From assembly GCA_002685655.1 (NCBI GenBank), contig NYXM01000081.1, positions 1 to 23,292 of the forward strand: a stretch of 23,292 bases of DNA, written 5' to 3'. The stretch's first letter is position 1. Each line of letters opens with the position of its first letter. The translations under genes were made by a program, and so were the position numbers. The notes beneath the pieces are model-generated. The model saw only the letters and a list, made by a program, of their open reading frames with translations, made no database searches and was not told where the DNA came from. Shown in pieces: positions 16,470 through 23,292 of this stretch. This stretch comes from Planctomycetaceae bacterium (GTDB taxonomy: Bacteria > Planctomycetota > Planctomycetia > Pirellulales > Pirellulaceae).

Positions 16470-18758
16470 ATGAAAACACCCTCTTTGATTCTGATCCTAT
16501 TGGGACTCCGCCTCACAGTGGGTGTGGCGGCGGAGCCAGACGTCCTGCCCCAATCCTTGGAACTGGTTGGTCTACACGCCTACGCCGAAAAGACGATCAC
16601 CGCCGGTCAGACAATTCACTTCCGTACGAGCAGCAGCGTGCCTTACCAACTTTCGATTTGTCGCTTGGGTTTGAAAGTGGACGATCCGGCGGGCGACGAA
16701 GTGTTGAAGACGTTTCCCGAGTCGAAACCGGTCGGGCAGCCGATTCATCCCGGTTCCTACGTACACGTCAACAACGGCTTACCAGCGGATGAACCGCTCG
16801 ATGCGCTGACATTGGAATGCTGGGTCCGCCCGTGGCGACTGAACGCCTGGCAGACGTTGATTTCGCAGCACAATTTCCCCGTTGCTTGTGGCTATGGATT
16901 GTTCCTCGACACCGACGGAAGACTCCAGTTCTACTTGGGCGACGGACAACGCTATGTGCCTGAAAGAACACTTACCGGGCCGCAGTTGGTACACCGCCGC
17001 TGGCAGCACGTCGTCGGCACATGGGACGGGAAGACCAAATCGCTGTGGATTGACGGAGAACGTGTCGCCCAACAGGCGTTCAAGGGACCGGTCACAGCGG
17101 GAGACTCGCCGTTGCGGCTGGGAGCGTGCGGAGACAGTGGACCGGCAGTGAACCTTCTCGATGGCGACTTGGCCATGCCGGTGATTTACGACAGAGCACT
17201 GTCGGCCGACGAAATCCAATCGCGCTTCGGAGAACAGGGACTCGAACCGGCCACCGGTGACGGCGTGTTGGCGTGCTGGCCGCTTGACGAAGAGCGTGGG
17301 GACCACGTTGCTGATTGTTCTGGGCGCGAGCGTCACGGCCGTATCATCAACTCTGGGACTTGGATGATCGGCGGACCGAGCTTCGACGGCGGCAAAGTCC
17401 CTCGCTACGGCCCGTACGATCCGGCCAAAGATGCCAAACGAGGCCACGGCCTGCGTTTGGCATCCGACGATCTTTTCGACTGCCGCTGGCAGGTGACCCG
17501 CGAATTTCGCATTCCCGAAACGGCCAAACCCGGTATTTACGTTGGGCGGTTCGCATTCGAGATCGACGGGCAACCTCGCCTTTACCACGTGACCTTCGTC
17601 GTGAAGAAAGCAAAGAGACGCCCCAAAGCAAAGATCCTGGTTCTCGCGGCCACCAACACCTGGCTGGCTTACAACTCGAAGCCGTTCGCCGTCACGCCCA
17701 TCGGCCTGCACCACCGCTGGGGAACTGCGGGCATCGCGAACAGCCCGGGCAATCCACCCACTTACTCCTGTTACCTGAATCACCGCGCCGGTCAGCCGAC
17801 GTATCAGATTGGCGTCAACACACCGTGGCCTGACGCCGGGCCGTATGTGCTCTACAGCGCCCAGAGCGTCGGTTACAGCCACCTCATGCGAGCCGATCGT
17901 TTTCTCCACATCTGGTTGGAGCAGAACGGGTACGACTTCGACGTCATCGGCGATCTGGATCTCGACGGCGATCCGAAGCTACTGGACGGCTACCAGGTGG
18001 TCGCGATCAACGGACACAGCGAATACTGGACGGCCCCAGGGTATGAAGCCGTCGAGGGTTACCTTCGCGAGGGCGGAAACGTGGTCGTGCTTTCGGGCAA
18101 CTCGATTTTCTGGCGAGTCAGTTACAATGCCCAGGGCACGATCATGGAATGTCGCAAGCTGGATGCCGGCCTGGGAGGCCGCCAAGGCTGCACCGTTGGA
18201 GAGATCTGGCACAGCCAGGACGGCCGCCGTGGCAGCCTAATGCGCGAATGTGGCTATCCCGCCTGGAAATTGGTCGGGCTGGCCACGCTCGGCTGGTGGG
18301 GCACCGGCGGTGACCTGTTCGCCAACTATCGAGTCCAACAGCCCGATCACTTCCTGTTCCACAAACCGGAGCGTATCGGGCTGGCCAAGGGCAAAGTGTT
18401 CGGTGGAGCCCCGGACGGAGGCCTGCCCCGACCCGTTGGTCACGAGCCCGACGTAAGGCTTGCGCTGTTGCGGCAATTGACGAAGAAGGTACCCCCCGGT
18501 GCCACTTTACCCGAAGAGCCTGAAGGAATCGTCACGCTCGCCCAAGGCAGCCAGCCGAAAGCCGCGGCGTTCGACTACTTCGGTCGTCCCGTCCGCCTCG
18601 TCGAAGGAACCGCTTGCCACATGATCTACTGGGAGCGACCCCAGGGCGGACGCGTTTTTCACGCGGGGTCGTTGGGCGCCGGATGGGGCTTGTCAGCCGA
18701 TCCCAAGTTTCAGGCTCTACTACGGAATGTCCTACACAACTTTGGGGTGCCTCAATGA
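16470..18758 (+). CDS. LamG / N,N-dimethylformamidase-beta-like secreted protein
   Basis: A 762-residue exported protein (ATG at 16461 would add three residues). A signal peptide (TPSLILILLGLRLTVGVAA) is followed by a short beta domain. A LamG/concanavalin-like domain spans about 105-255 (LTLECWVRPWRLNAWQTLIS, RRWQHVVGTWDGKTKSLWIDG, IYDRALSADEI). A second half at about 388-760 resembles the C-terminal domain of the dimethylformamidase large subunit, with KILVLAATNTWLAYNS, FDVIGDLDLDGD and INGHSEYWTAPG (H516, E518). In the known amidase an iron is held by two Tyr and one Glu, and a His lies in the same HSE motif. The HSE is present here; I did not verify both tyrosines. LamG domains bind sugars or other surfaces. 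An amide- or acyl-cleaving glycan enzyme is a reasonable but unproven guess. Its stop overlaps the next start as ATGA. Confidence 0.82.
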   Translation: MKTPSLILILLGLRLTVGVAAEPDVLPQSLELVGLHAYAEKTITAGQTIHFRTSSSVPYQLSICRLGLKVDDPAGDEVLKTFPESKPVGQPIHPGSYVHVNNGLPADEPLDALTLECWVRPWRLNAWQTLISQHNFPVACGYGLFLDTDGRLQFYLGDGQRYVPERTLTGPQLVHRRWQHVVGTWDGKTKSLWIDGERVAQQAFKGPVTAGDSPLRLGACGDSGPAVNLLDGDLAMPVIYDRALSADEIQSRFGEQGLEPATGDGVLACWPLDEERGDHVADCSGRERHGRIINSGTWMIGGPSFDGGKVPRYGPYDPAKDAKRGHGLRLASDDLFDCRWQVTREFRIPETAKPGIYVGRFAFEIDGQPRLYHVTFVVKKAKRRPKAKILVLAATNTWLAYNSKPFAVTPIGLHHRWGTAGIANSPGNPPTYSCYLNHRAGQPTYQIGVNTPWPDAGPYVLYSAQSVGYSHLMRADRFLHIWLEQNGYDFDVIGDLDLDGDPKLLDGYQVVAINGHSEYWTAPGYEAVEGYLREGGNVVVLSGNSIFWRVSYNAQGTIMECRKLDAGLGGRQGCTVGEIWHSQDGRRGSLMRECGYPAWKLVGLATLGWWGTGGDLFANYRVQQPDHFLFHKPERIGLAKGKVFGGAPDGGLPRPVGHEPDVRLALLRQLTKKVPPGATLPEEPEGIVTLAQGSQPKAAAFDYFGRPVRLVEGTACHMIYWERPQGGRVFHAGSLGAGWGLSADPKFQALLRNVLHNFGVPQ

Positions 18759-19762
18759 AACTTGGCATTGATTCTTATTCCACGCGAAACTCCGGGCTGG
18801 ATCCGGCGGGAGTCCTCAGCCTTGCGAGCGAGTTGGGATTACAAGGGGTCCTTTTCGAGCTCAGCCCGTTTGATTCTTTTCGGGGGGATGACCTGGACCG
18901 CATCCGAAAGACCGCCGAGGACAAAGGACTTTACATCGAGTTTGGAATGGGCTCGATACTCGGCTGGCATCCGATGGCAGCAAAGGGAAGAGACTTGCTG
19001 GCCGACGCAGGCTACGATGTTTCAGTCTCGGATGCCGGGATTCTCATCGACCATCTGCAGATTGCAGACAGTCTGGGCTCTCCCTTGTTGCGGTGTGTCG
19101 CCGGAGATCTTTTCACGAGAGACGAGGGGCGGGACATGGCTGATCTGGCAGACGATGTCGTCTCGATTCTCAAGGAGGCGTGCCCGGCCGCCCGAGACAT
19201 GGGAATGAAGATTGCCATCGAGAACCACGCCGATTTTACGGTCCGGGAATTGCTCGCCATCCTCGCGCGGGTCGACAGCCCTGCATTGGGATTGACCGTG
19301 GACTGTGCCAATCTCGCCTTCGATCTTGACGAGCCGATGAGGCTGGCGAAGCTCATGGCGCCGTACGCTCTGACCACCCATTACAAGAACTACCGAATTA
19401 TCAGAACGAAGAACGGCTTGGCTCTAGAGAACGGCCCCGTGGGAGAGGGCGATATTGACGTCGTTTCGATTGCGCGCACCCTGGCGGAACACGATCCCCG
19501 AATCAACATCAACATCGAAATCCACTCCCAATTTTCCCCCTTCACGCTGAATATCTTCGACGAAGAGTTTTTTGAAAGACACCCTTCTCCGCCCGGCGAC
19601 GGACTCGCCTGGTATCTCGAAAAATCATGGAGCAAAGACATTTTGGAGACTCTGCCCCCCAATCTGGCCGACGGAGAGCAATCGTGGGACGTGGAGCACG
19701 CGGACCTCAAACGCTCCGCCAGCTGGGCAAAAGAAGAACTGACCCCTCTGTTGTCGGAATAG
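18755..19762 (+). CDS. Sugar phosphate isomerase/epimerase-like TIM barrel
   Basis: A 335-residue cytoplasmic protein of the xylose isomerase-like (AP endonuclease 2) TIM-barrel superfamily. It opens with LGIDSYSTRNSGL, and the expected metal ligands can be seen: E156 in AIENHADF, D183 in LTVDCANLAFD, H209 in LTTHYKNY and E255 in NIEIHSQF. Known members isomerise or epimerise sugars and sugar derivatives, often together with a Gfo/Idh/MocA dehydrogenase. That pairing is present here, because such an oxidoreductase follows 13 bases later. The start is the ATG of an ATGA overlap with the preceding LamG gene; the open frame continues upstream to 18614, but the family opening at 18755 is clear. 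The substrate is unknown; it could be a keto- or amino-sugar made from the glycan attacked by the secreted enzymes. Confidence 0.88.
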   Translation: MKLGIDSYSTRNSGLDPAGVLSLASELGLQGVLFELSPFDSFRGDDLDRIRKTAEDKGLYIEFGMGSILGWHPMAAKGRDLLADAGYDVSVSDAGILIDHLQIADSLGSPLLRCVAGDLFTRDEGRDMADLADDVVSILKEACPAARDMGMKIAIENHADFTVRELLAILARVDSPALGLTVDCANLAFDLDEPMRLAKLMAPYALTTHYKNYRIIRTKNGLALENGPVGEGDIDVVSIARTLAEHDPRININIEIHSQFSPFTLNIFDEEFFERHPSPPGDGLAWYLEKSWSKDILETLPPNLADGEQSWDVEHADLKRSASWAKEELTPLLSE

Positions 19763-19778
19763 GAAGGTGAAAGGCATG
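19761..19778 (+). promoter_or_regulatory. Ribosome binding site of the Gfo/Idh/MocA gene
   Basis: AGGAAGG at 19761-19767 begins within the stop codon region of the preceding gene and lies eight bases before the ATG at 19776. It rules against the in-frame GTG at 19767 as the start. Confidence 0.7.
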
Positions 19779-20942
19779 GCTGTAACGAAGGTGGAGGCCG
19801 ACGGGAGGAATGAGATTCGAATCGGCATGTTGGGATACGGCTTTATGGGGAAATGCCATACCAACGCCTTCAAGAAGATCCCGTACATCTATCCGAGCGC
19901 CAGCCTGCAGCCCCGATTCTTGCTCATCTGTGGCCGCGATGAGACGAAGGTCCAGCACGAGGCGGCGAGATTTGGTTATGAGGAGTTCTGCACGGATTGG
20001 CAGGAGCTGGTCGATGACGACAGGATCGACCTCATCGACAACTGCGGGCCCGACCCTATGCATGTTGAGCCGTGCATTGCTGCGCTCGATGCCGGCAAGC
20101 ACGTGATCTGCGAAAAGCCGCTGGCCGTCTCCGTCGGCGACGCCAGGCGAATGCGGGATGCAGCCACTCGATCATCGGGCAAGGCGATGTGCACATTCAA
20201 TTACCGCTTCATGCCGGCGGTGCGCTTTGCGAAGGACCTGATCGCCCAGGGTAGAATCGGCACGGTTTATCAGGTCCGTGTCAATTACCTGCAGATGGCC
20301 GGCCACGATCCTTCCCTCTCGGCAGATGAAACCTGGTATGCGGGCTGGCCGCACTCGGGGGGAATACAAGGGCTCGGCAGTCATGCCATCGACCAGTGCC
20401 GATACTTGGTGGGTGAAATCAGAAGCGTTTCCGCGCTGGTTCGCACCTTCAACGAAGACCGGGCCGTTCCTTCCGCCAGTTGTGAATCGGCAGTCGCCGA
20501 TGAAGGGACGGCAGCCGTCTTGGAGTTTGACAACGGAGCCATCGGCGTCATGGAATCCTCCGTGGTGGCCACCGGCAGAAAGAACTTTCTGTCGTGGGAA
20601 ATCAATGGGTCGAAAGGCTCGGTCAAATGGGACCTGGAACACCCCAACAGCCTGTTTGCATGTATTGAGGGATCGTACGACAGCTCACTGCTGGGCTTTA
20701 CAGAGATCTCGGTGACGGATCCCGAGCATCCCGAGGTTGGCCCCTGGTGGCCGCACGGGCACAATCTCGGCTGGGAGCACGGTCACATCATCGAGAAATT
20801 CCACTTCCTTGATGCCGTCGTCAACGGCAAGCAGATGAGCCCCTACCTCGCCACATTCGAGGACGGTTACCGTGTGGCTGTCATCATCGACGCAATGCGG
20901 CAATCAAGTCGATCCGGCCAACGAATCGAGCTAACTCAATAG
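19776..20942 (+). CDS. Gfo/Idh/MocA-family oxidoreductase
   Basis: A 388-residue NAD(P)-dependent dehydrogenase. The Rossmann fold begins at about residue 14 with IRIGMLGYGFMGKCHTNAF (glycine-rich nucleotide loop). CEKPLA at 112-117 supplies the catalytic lysine (K114), and the substrate-side domain has GGIQGLGSHAIDQCRY (H203, D206), matching the family's G-x-H-x-x-D pattern. There is no Tat signal, unlike many planctomycete members of this family, so it is cytoplasmic. It probably oxidises or reduces a sugar or polyol hydroxyl; the substrate cannot be read. An insert-like stretch, MAGHDPSLSADETWYAGWP, sits near 174-192. ATG at 19776 is preceded by AGGAAGG. The isomerase ends 13 bases upstream and the UroD-like gene starts nine bases downstream, so all three form one transcript. 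Confidence 0.92.
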   Translation: MAVTKVEADGRNEIRIGMLGYGFMGKCHTNAFKKIPYIYPSASLQPRFLLICGRDETKVQHEAARFGYEEFCTDWQELVDDDRIDLIDNCGPDPMHVEPCIAALDAGKHVICEKPLAVSVGDARRMRDAATRSSGKAMCTFNYRFMPAVRFAKDLIAQGRIGTVYQVRVNYLQMAGHDPSLSADETWYAGWPHSGGIQGLGSHAIDQCRYLVGEIRSVSALVRTFNEDRAVPSASCESAVADEGTAAVLEFDNGAIGVMESSVVATGRKNFLSWEINGSKGSVKWDLEHPNSLFACIEGSYDSSLLGFTEISVTDPEHPEVGPWWPHGHNLGWEHGHIIEKFHFLDAVVNGKQMSPYLATFEDGYRVAVIIDAMRQSSRSGQRIELTQ

Positions 20943-20951
20943 TGCAAACCA

Positions 20952-21989
20952 ATGACCTCGCTGCAAAGAATTCGAGCGGTGATGGCACGGCAGATACCGG
21001 ATCGAGTTCCAGTCTGTCTGCACAACTTTCTGTTGGCAGCCAAGGAAGCCGGCGTCTCGCTGAATCAATACCGGACCGACCCGCAGGCCGTTGCCAAGGC
21101 CCATCTGGCGGCGCTGGAAGAATACCAACACGATTGCATTCTCATCGACCTGGACACGACGATGCTGGCCGAGGCGATGGGGGCGGGGGCCGAGTGTGCG
21201 CCGGGCGAGCCGGGCCGGATTGTCAGATCGGCCATCGAAAGCTTGAGCCAGGTGGGTGACTTGAAACCGCTCGACCCTCGGACCGACGGACGGATTCCAG
21301 CACTGTTGGACGGAATTCGGCTGATTGCCAAGGAGGTGGGGGGAGAGGTTGCCATTCGGGGCAACTGTGACCAGGGTGCGTTCTCGCTTGCCTGCTTAGT
21401 GCGCGGAATCGAGGATTTTATGGTGGATCTGGCCACACAGCCGGACAATCCGGCCATTGGGAGGCTGCTAGAGGTGTGCTACGAAAGCCACCTTGCCACG
21501 CATCGTGCCGTCAAGCAAGCAGGCGCCCATTTCACCTCACTCGGCGACAGCCTTGCCGGACCGGACGTCCTGTCGCCGAAAATGTTCCGGCAATTCGCTC
21601 GGCCCTACCAGGAGAAACTGGTCCGGCAGTTGGCCTCCGAAGGCATCTTTACGGTCATCCACATCTGTGGCGATACCACATCGATTCTCGATGACCTGTC
21701 GCGAAACGGTTTCTGTGGGTTTGAACTGGATTTCAAGACCTGCGCCCGGACGGCCAAGATGACCGTTGGGAAGAACCACGTTCTGTTCGGCAACATCGAT
21801 CCCAGCGGCGTCATCGCACGAGCGACGTCCAACGAGGTGGATGAAAGAAGCCGCGACTTGATCGCATTATGGAAACCTCATGGATTGTTTGTCCTGAATG
21901 CGGGATGTGCGATCCCTGCGGCAACGTCCTCCGAAAACGTGCACGCCTTGGTCGCTGCCGCGCGAAAATACGGAGCTTATGATCGGTAG
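20952..21989 (+). CDS. UroD/MtaA-family methyltransferase-like protein
   Basis: A 345-residue cytoplasmic protein of the uroporphyrinogen decarboxylase superfamily. The true decarboxylase signature (RxPxWxMRQAGRY near the N-terminus) is absent; instead it opens with RIRAVMARQIPDRVPVCLHNF. It keeps H237 and C239 in TVIHICGDTTSIL and C319 in VLNAGCAIP. This HxC...C pattern matches the zinc site of MtaA/MtbA-type corrinoid:thiol methyltransferases, so methyl transfer from or to a corrinoid protein is more likely than haem synthesis. No corrinoid protein or coenzyme M gene is in the window. The start at 20952 has no obvious ribosome binding site and lies nine bases after the previous stop, so it probably relies on coupling. 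It is the last gene of the operon. The methyl donor might be a methylated sugar from the pathway, which is inference only. Confidence 0.85.
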   Translation: MTSLQRIRAVMARQIPDRVPVCLHNFLLAAKEAGVSLNQYRTDPQAVAKAHLAALEEYQHDCILIDLDTTMLAEAMGAGAECAPGEPGRIVRSAIESLSQVGDLKPLDPRTDGRIPALLDGIRLIAKEVGGEVAIRGNCDQGAFSLACLVRGIEDFMVDLATQPDNPAIGRLLEVCYESHLATHRAVKQAGAHFTSLGDSLAGPDVLSPKMFRQFARPYQEKLVRQLASEGIFTVIHICGDTTSILDDLSRNGFCGFELDFKTCARTAKMTVGKNHVLFGNIDPSGVIARATSNEVDERSRDLIALWKPHGLFVLNAGCAIPAATSSENVHALVAAARKYGAYDR

Positions 21990-22190
21990 ACGCCGATGGC
22001 CGAAAAAGACTCCCGACCGCTTCACCACTCGACTTACGTCACCTCATTGAACGGCATGGGGCTTATCAGTCGATGTCATAAATCGTGCCCACTATTGCGG
22101 ACGGCCGGGCGGAGAGCGCTTGCAGTGGATTGCGGAACGCCTCCTCTGAGTTAGAATCACCGTTGGGAACAAGTGACACAGGAGATGCTC
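21990..22190. other. Gap between operon and SnoaL-like gene
   Basis: No coding region is evident in these 201 bases. A promoter candidate lies at the right-hand end (22130-22157). I see no strong terminator hairpin for the operon that ends at 21989. Confidence 0.4.
22130..22157 (+). promoter_or_regulatory. Candidate promoter of the SnoaL-like gene
   Basis: TAGAAT at 22152-22157 matches the -10 box at five of six positions, and TTGCGG at 22130-22135 lies 16 bases upstream (3/6). The start near 22164 would leave about 27 bases before the ATG, ending in the ribosome binding site AGGAG at 22180-22184. Confidence 0.4.
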
Positions 22191-22586
22191 ATGGCGAATA
22201 CAGAGGCCAACCTCCGGGATGCGATCCTGGCCGCGGACCAGGGCTTCATGCAGACATTTGCTCGTGGCGATGCGAAAGCGATAGCGACTCTGTATACAAA
22301 CGATGGACAGCTTCTGCCAGCGCATCACGATGCGGTCACCGGCCACGAGGCGATCCAGGAGTTCTGGCAGGTCGCCATTGATAGTGGGATCAAGACGGCA
22401 CAGCTAGATACGATTGAGGTGGAAGGTTGTGGGGACACGGCCATCGAGGTGGGCAATTACAGACTGAGCGGCGAAGGGGAACAGCTGTTGGATGAAGGGA
22501 AGTACATCGTCATCTGGAAACGGGAAAACAGCCTGTGGCGGTTGCACCGCGACATCTGGAACACCAGCCTGCCAGCCCCCGTCTGA
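22191..22586 (+). CDS. SnoaL/DUF4440-like (NTF2-fold) protein
   Basis: A 131-residue cytoplasmic protein with the NTF2-like cone fold pattern. The opening helix AILAADQGFMQTFARGDAKAIATLYTNDGQLLPAHHDAVTGHEAIQEFW is followed by strands ending in YIVIWKRENSLWRLHRDIWN. This resembles the YybH/SgcJ/EcaC (DUF4440) group of the SnoaL-like superfamily, whose members include ketosteroid isomerase-like enzymes and many proteins of unknown role. The ATG at 22191 is chosen because AGGAG ends six bases upstream; the ATG at 22185 would be too close to it, and the GTG at 22173 lies before it. Size is typical of the family. It has its own candidate promoter and does not appear to belong to the preceding operon, from which it is separated by about 200 bases. 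Confidence 0.85.
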   Translation: MANTEANLRDAILAADQGFMQTFARGDAKAIATLYTNDGQLLPAHHDAVTGHEAIQEFWQVAIDSGIKTAQLDTIEVEGCGDTAIEVGNYRLSGEGEQLLDEGKYIVIWKRENSLWRLHRDIWNTSLPAPV

Positions 22587-22635
22587 CCGTGCCGACTGCC
22601 GCGTTTTCGCATCGGATTCTTACTCTTACTTTTGC

Positions 22636-22680
22636 TCTCAGAAATTGAGACCTAAGAGAATCCCGTCACCGACGTGTGAC
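22636..22680. other. Two short hairpins between convergent genes
   Basis: TCTCA-GAAAT-TGAGA (22636-22650) and GTCAC-CGACGT-GTGAC (22665-22680) are perfect 5-bp stems in the gap between the convergent SnoaL-like and sulfatase genes. Position suits transcript ends, but neither has a T-tract and 5-bp stems arise easily by chance. Confidence 0.25.
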
Positions 22681-22736
22681 CGGTTGCGTTCCTGCTAATG
22701 CCGATCGCGCCGCCGAGCCCTCATCTCTGCCAGCGG

Positions 22737-23292
22737 TCATCGCGGCCGCTCTTTCGTGTGAAGGTGTTTGCTGGTACCGTTCGGTTTCCACATGTTCCAT
22801 AGTGGGATGGAATACGTGGCGAAGAACTGGTGCAACCGTCGCTGCAACGTCGCCTGGATTTCGGCAGCTTCCGAACTGCCGTGCAGATTGATCTTCTCGG
22901 CGGGGTCAGCCACAAGGTCGAGCAGCTGCCAAGGGCCCTCGTCTGCTCGCTCGATGTATTTCCAGCGGTCGGTGCGGATCATGCGGAGAGACACACCGTA
23001 CTCGCCAAGAACTACGTCCTCCCATTCGATCTGCTCGCCACGTAGCGTCGGCGAGAAATCTCGTCCTGGTCCGCGCGGCTTGCTGGGAATCTGCTCTGTC
23101 AAGCCGATGTGGCTGAGTATGGATGGCAGGATGTCGTAGTTGGCCACAAGATGATCGACTGTTCTTGCGGCCACGACCTTGCCGGGTTGACGAACAATCA
23201 GCGGGATGTGCAGCGTCCAGTCGTAGATGGTCCGCGGTCGCGTGTGATCGCCCATACCCCAGAATCCACCGTGTCCGCCGGCCATCCCTTGA
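22737..23292 (-). CDS. Sulfatase, C-terminal part, running off the window
   Basis: Only the last 185 or so residues are present. The frame stays open to the last base, where QGMAGGHGGFWGMGDH is read, and the family expects a segment like SDxG...GDHG here. It continues with LHIPLIVRQPGK, DHLVANYDILPSILSHIGL, a Y-G-V-S-L-RMIRTDRWKYIE strand and LLDLVADPAEKINL, all typical of the C-terminal region of formylglycine-dependent arylsulfatases (alkaline phosphatase superfamily). The catalytic C/S-x-P-x-R motif and signal peptide lie outside the window, so activity cannot be judged. Planctomycetes carry many such enzymes for sulfated polysaccharides. The internal ATG at 23285 is not the start. It converges on the SnoaL-like gene, 150 bases apart. 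Confidence 0.9.
   Translation of the reverse strand, partial: QGMAGGHGGFWGMGDHTRPRTIYDWTLHIPLIVRQPGKVVAARTVDHLVANYDILPSILSHIGLTEQIPSKPRGPGRDFSPTLRGEQIEWEDVVLGEYGVSLRMIRTDRWKYIERADEGPWQLLDLVADPAEKINLHGSSEAAEIQATLQRRLHQFFATYSIPLWNMWKPNGTSKHLHTKERPR

Noticed and set aside
16779..17909. 376-codon minus-strand open frame inside the LamG/DMFase-like gene
   Set aside because: Antisense of a well-supported gene with clear LamG and DMFase-like motifs; the translation has no recognisable fold and no ribosome binding site.
20952..21989. Uroporphyrinogen decarboxylase of haem synthesis (hemE)
   Set aside because: The N-terminal decarboxylase signature is missing and an MtaA-like HxC...C zinc pattern is present; it also sits in a sugar operon.

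Overview
The window looks like chromosomal DNA of a planctomycete, most likely a Pirellulales/Pirellulaceae relative. The basis is gene content: a PVC-type large cytochrome c protein with propeller and HEAT repeats, a PQQ-like propeller protein opening with the usual planctomycete DWTQFRGP motif, a BON-domain protein, a three-CxxCH protein resembling hydrazine synthase alpha (HzsA), a sulfatase and several secreted carbohydrate-active proteins. No RNA genes, CRISPR arrays, insertion sequences or integrases were seen. Species assignment and family names come from reading motifs, not from a database search.

Left part (1-10446): a small BON-domain gene on the minus strand; a secreted propeller protein and a TauE/SafE-type permease on the plus strand, separated by a perfect 10-bp inverted repeat; a 1166-residue minus-strand secreted cytochrome protein whose 3' end overlaps the permease gene tail to tail; divergent from it an APC-family amino-acid permease with a TTG start; then a two-gene unit with a good sigma70-like promoter, coding for a membrane-anchored TPR protein and a RluA-family pseudouridine synthase.

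Middle and right part (10476-21989): two minus-strand genes, a heparinase/alginate-lyase-like protein and a Tat-exported polysaccharide deacetylase, lie back to back with a tightly packed plus-strand operon. The operon holds a possible 38-codon leader ORF, an HzsA-like three-CxxCH propeller protein, a LamG protein fused to a dimethylformamidase-beta-like domain, a sugar isomerase-like TIM barrel, a Gfo/Idh/MocA oxidoreductase and a UroD/MtaA-like protein that keeps a zinc-site pattern (HxC...C). Two junctions are ATGA overlaps and one start has a strong ribosome binding site. I infer that the secreted lyase, deacetylase and LamG/DMFase-like proteins attack an extracellular (possibly N-acylated or O-methylated) glycan and that the cytoplasmic isomerase, dehydrogenase and methyltransferase-like enzymes process the products. 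The substrate is unknown. This locus is the best candidate for an undescribed system in the window.

Right edge (21990-23292): a short gap, a small SnoaL/DUF4440-like gene with its own promoter, and the C-terminal part of a minus-strand sulfatase that runs off the window.
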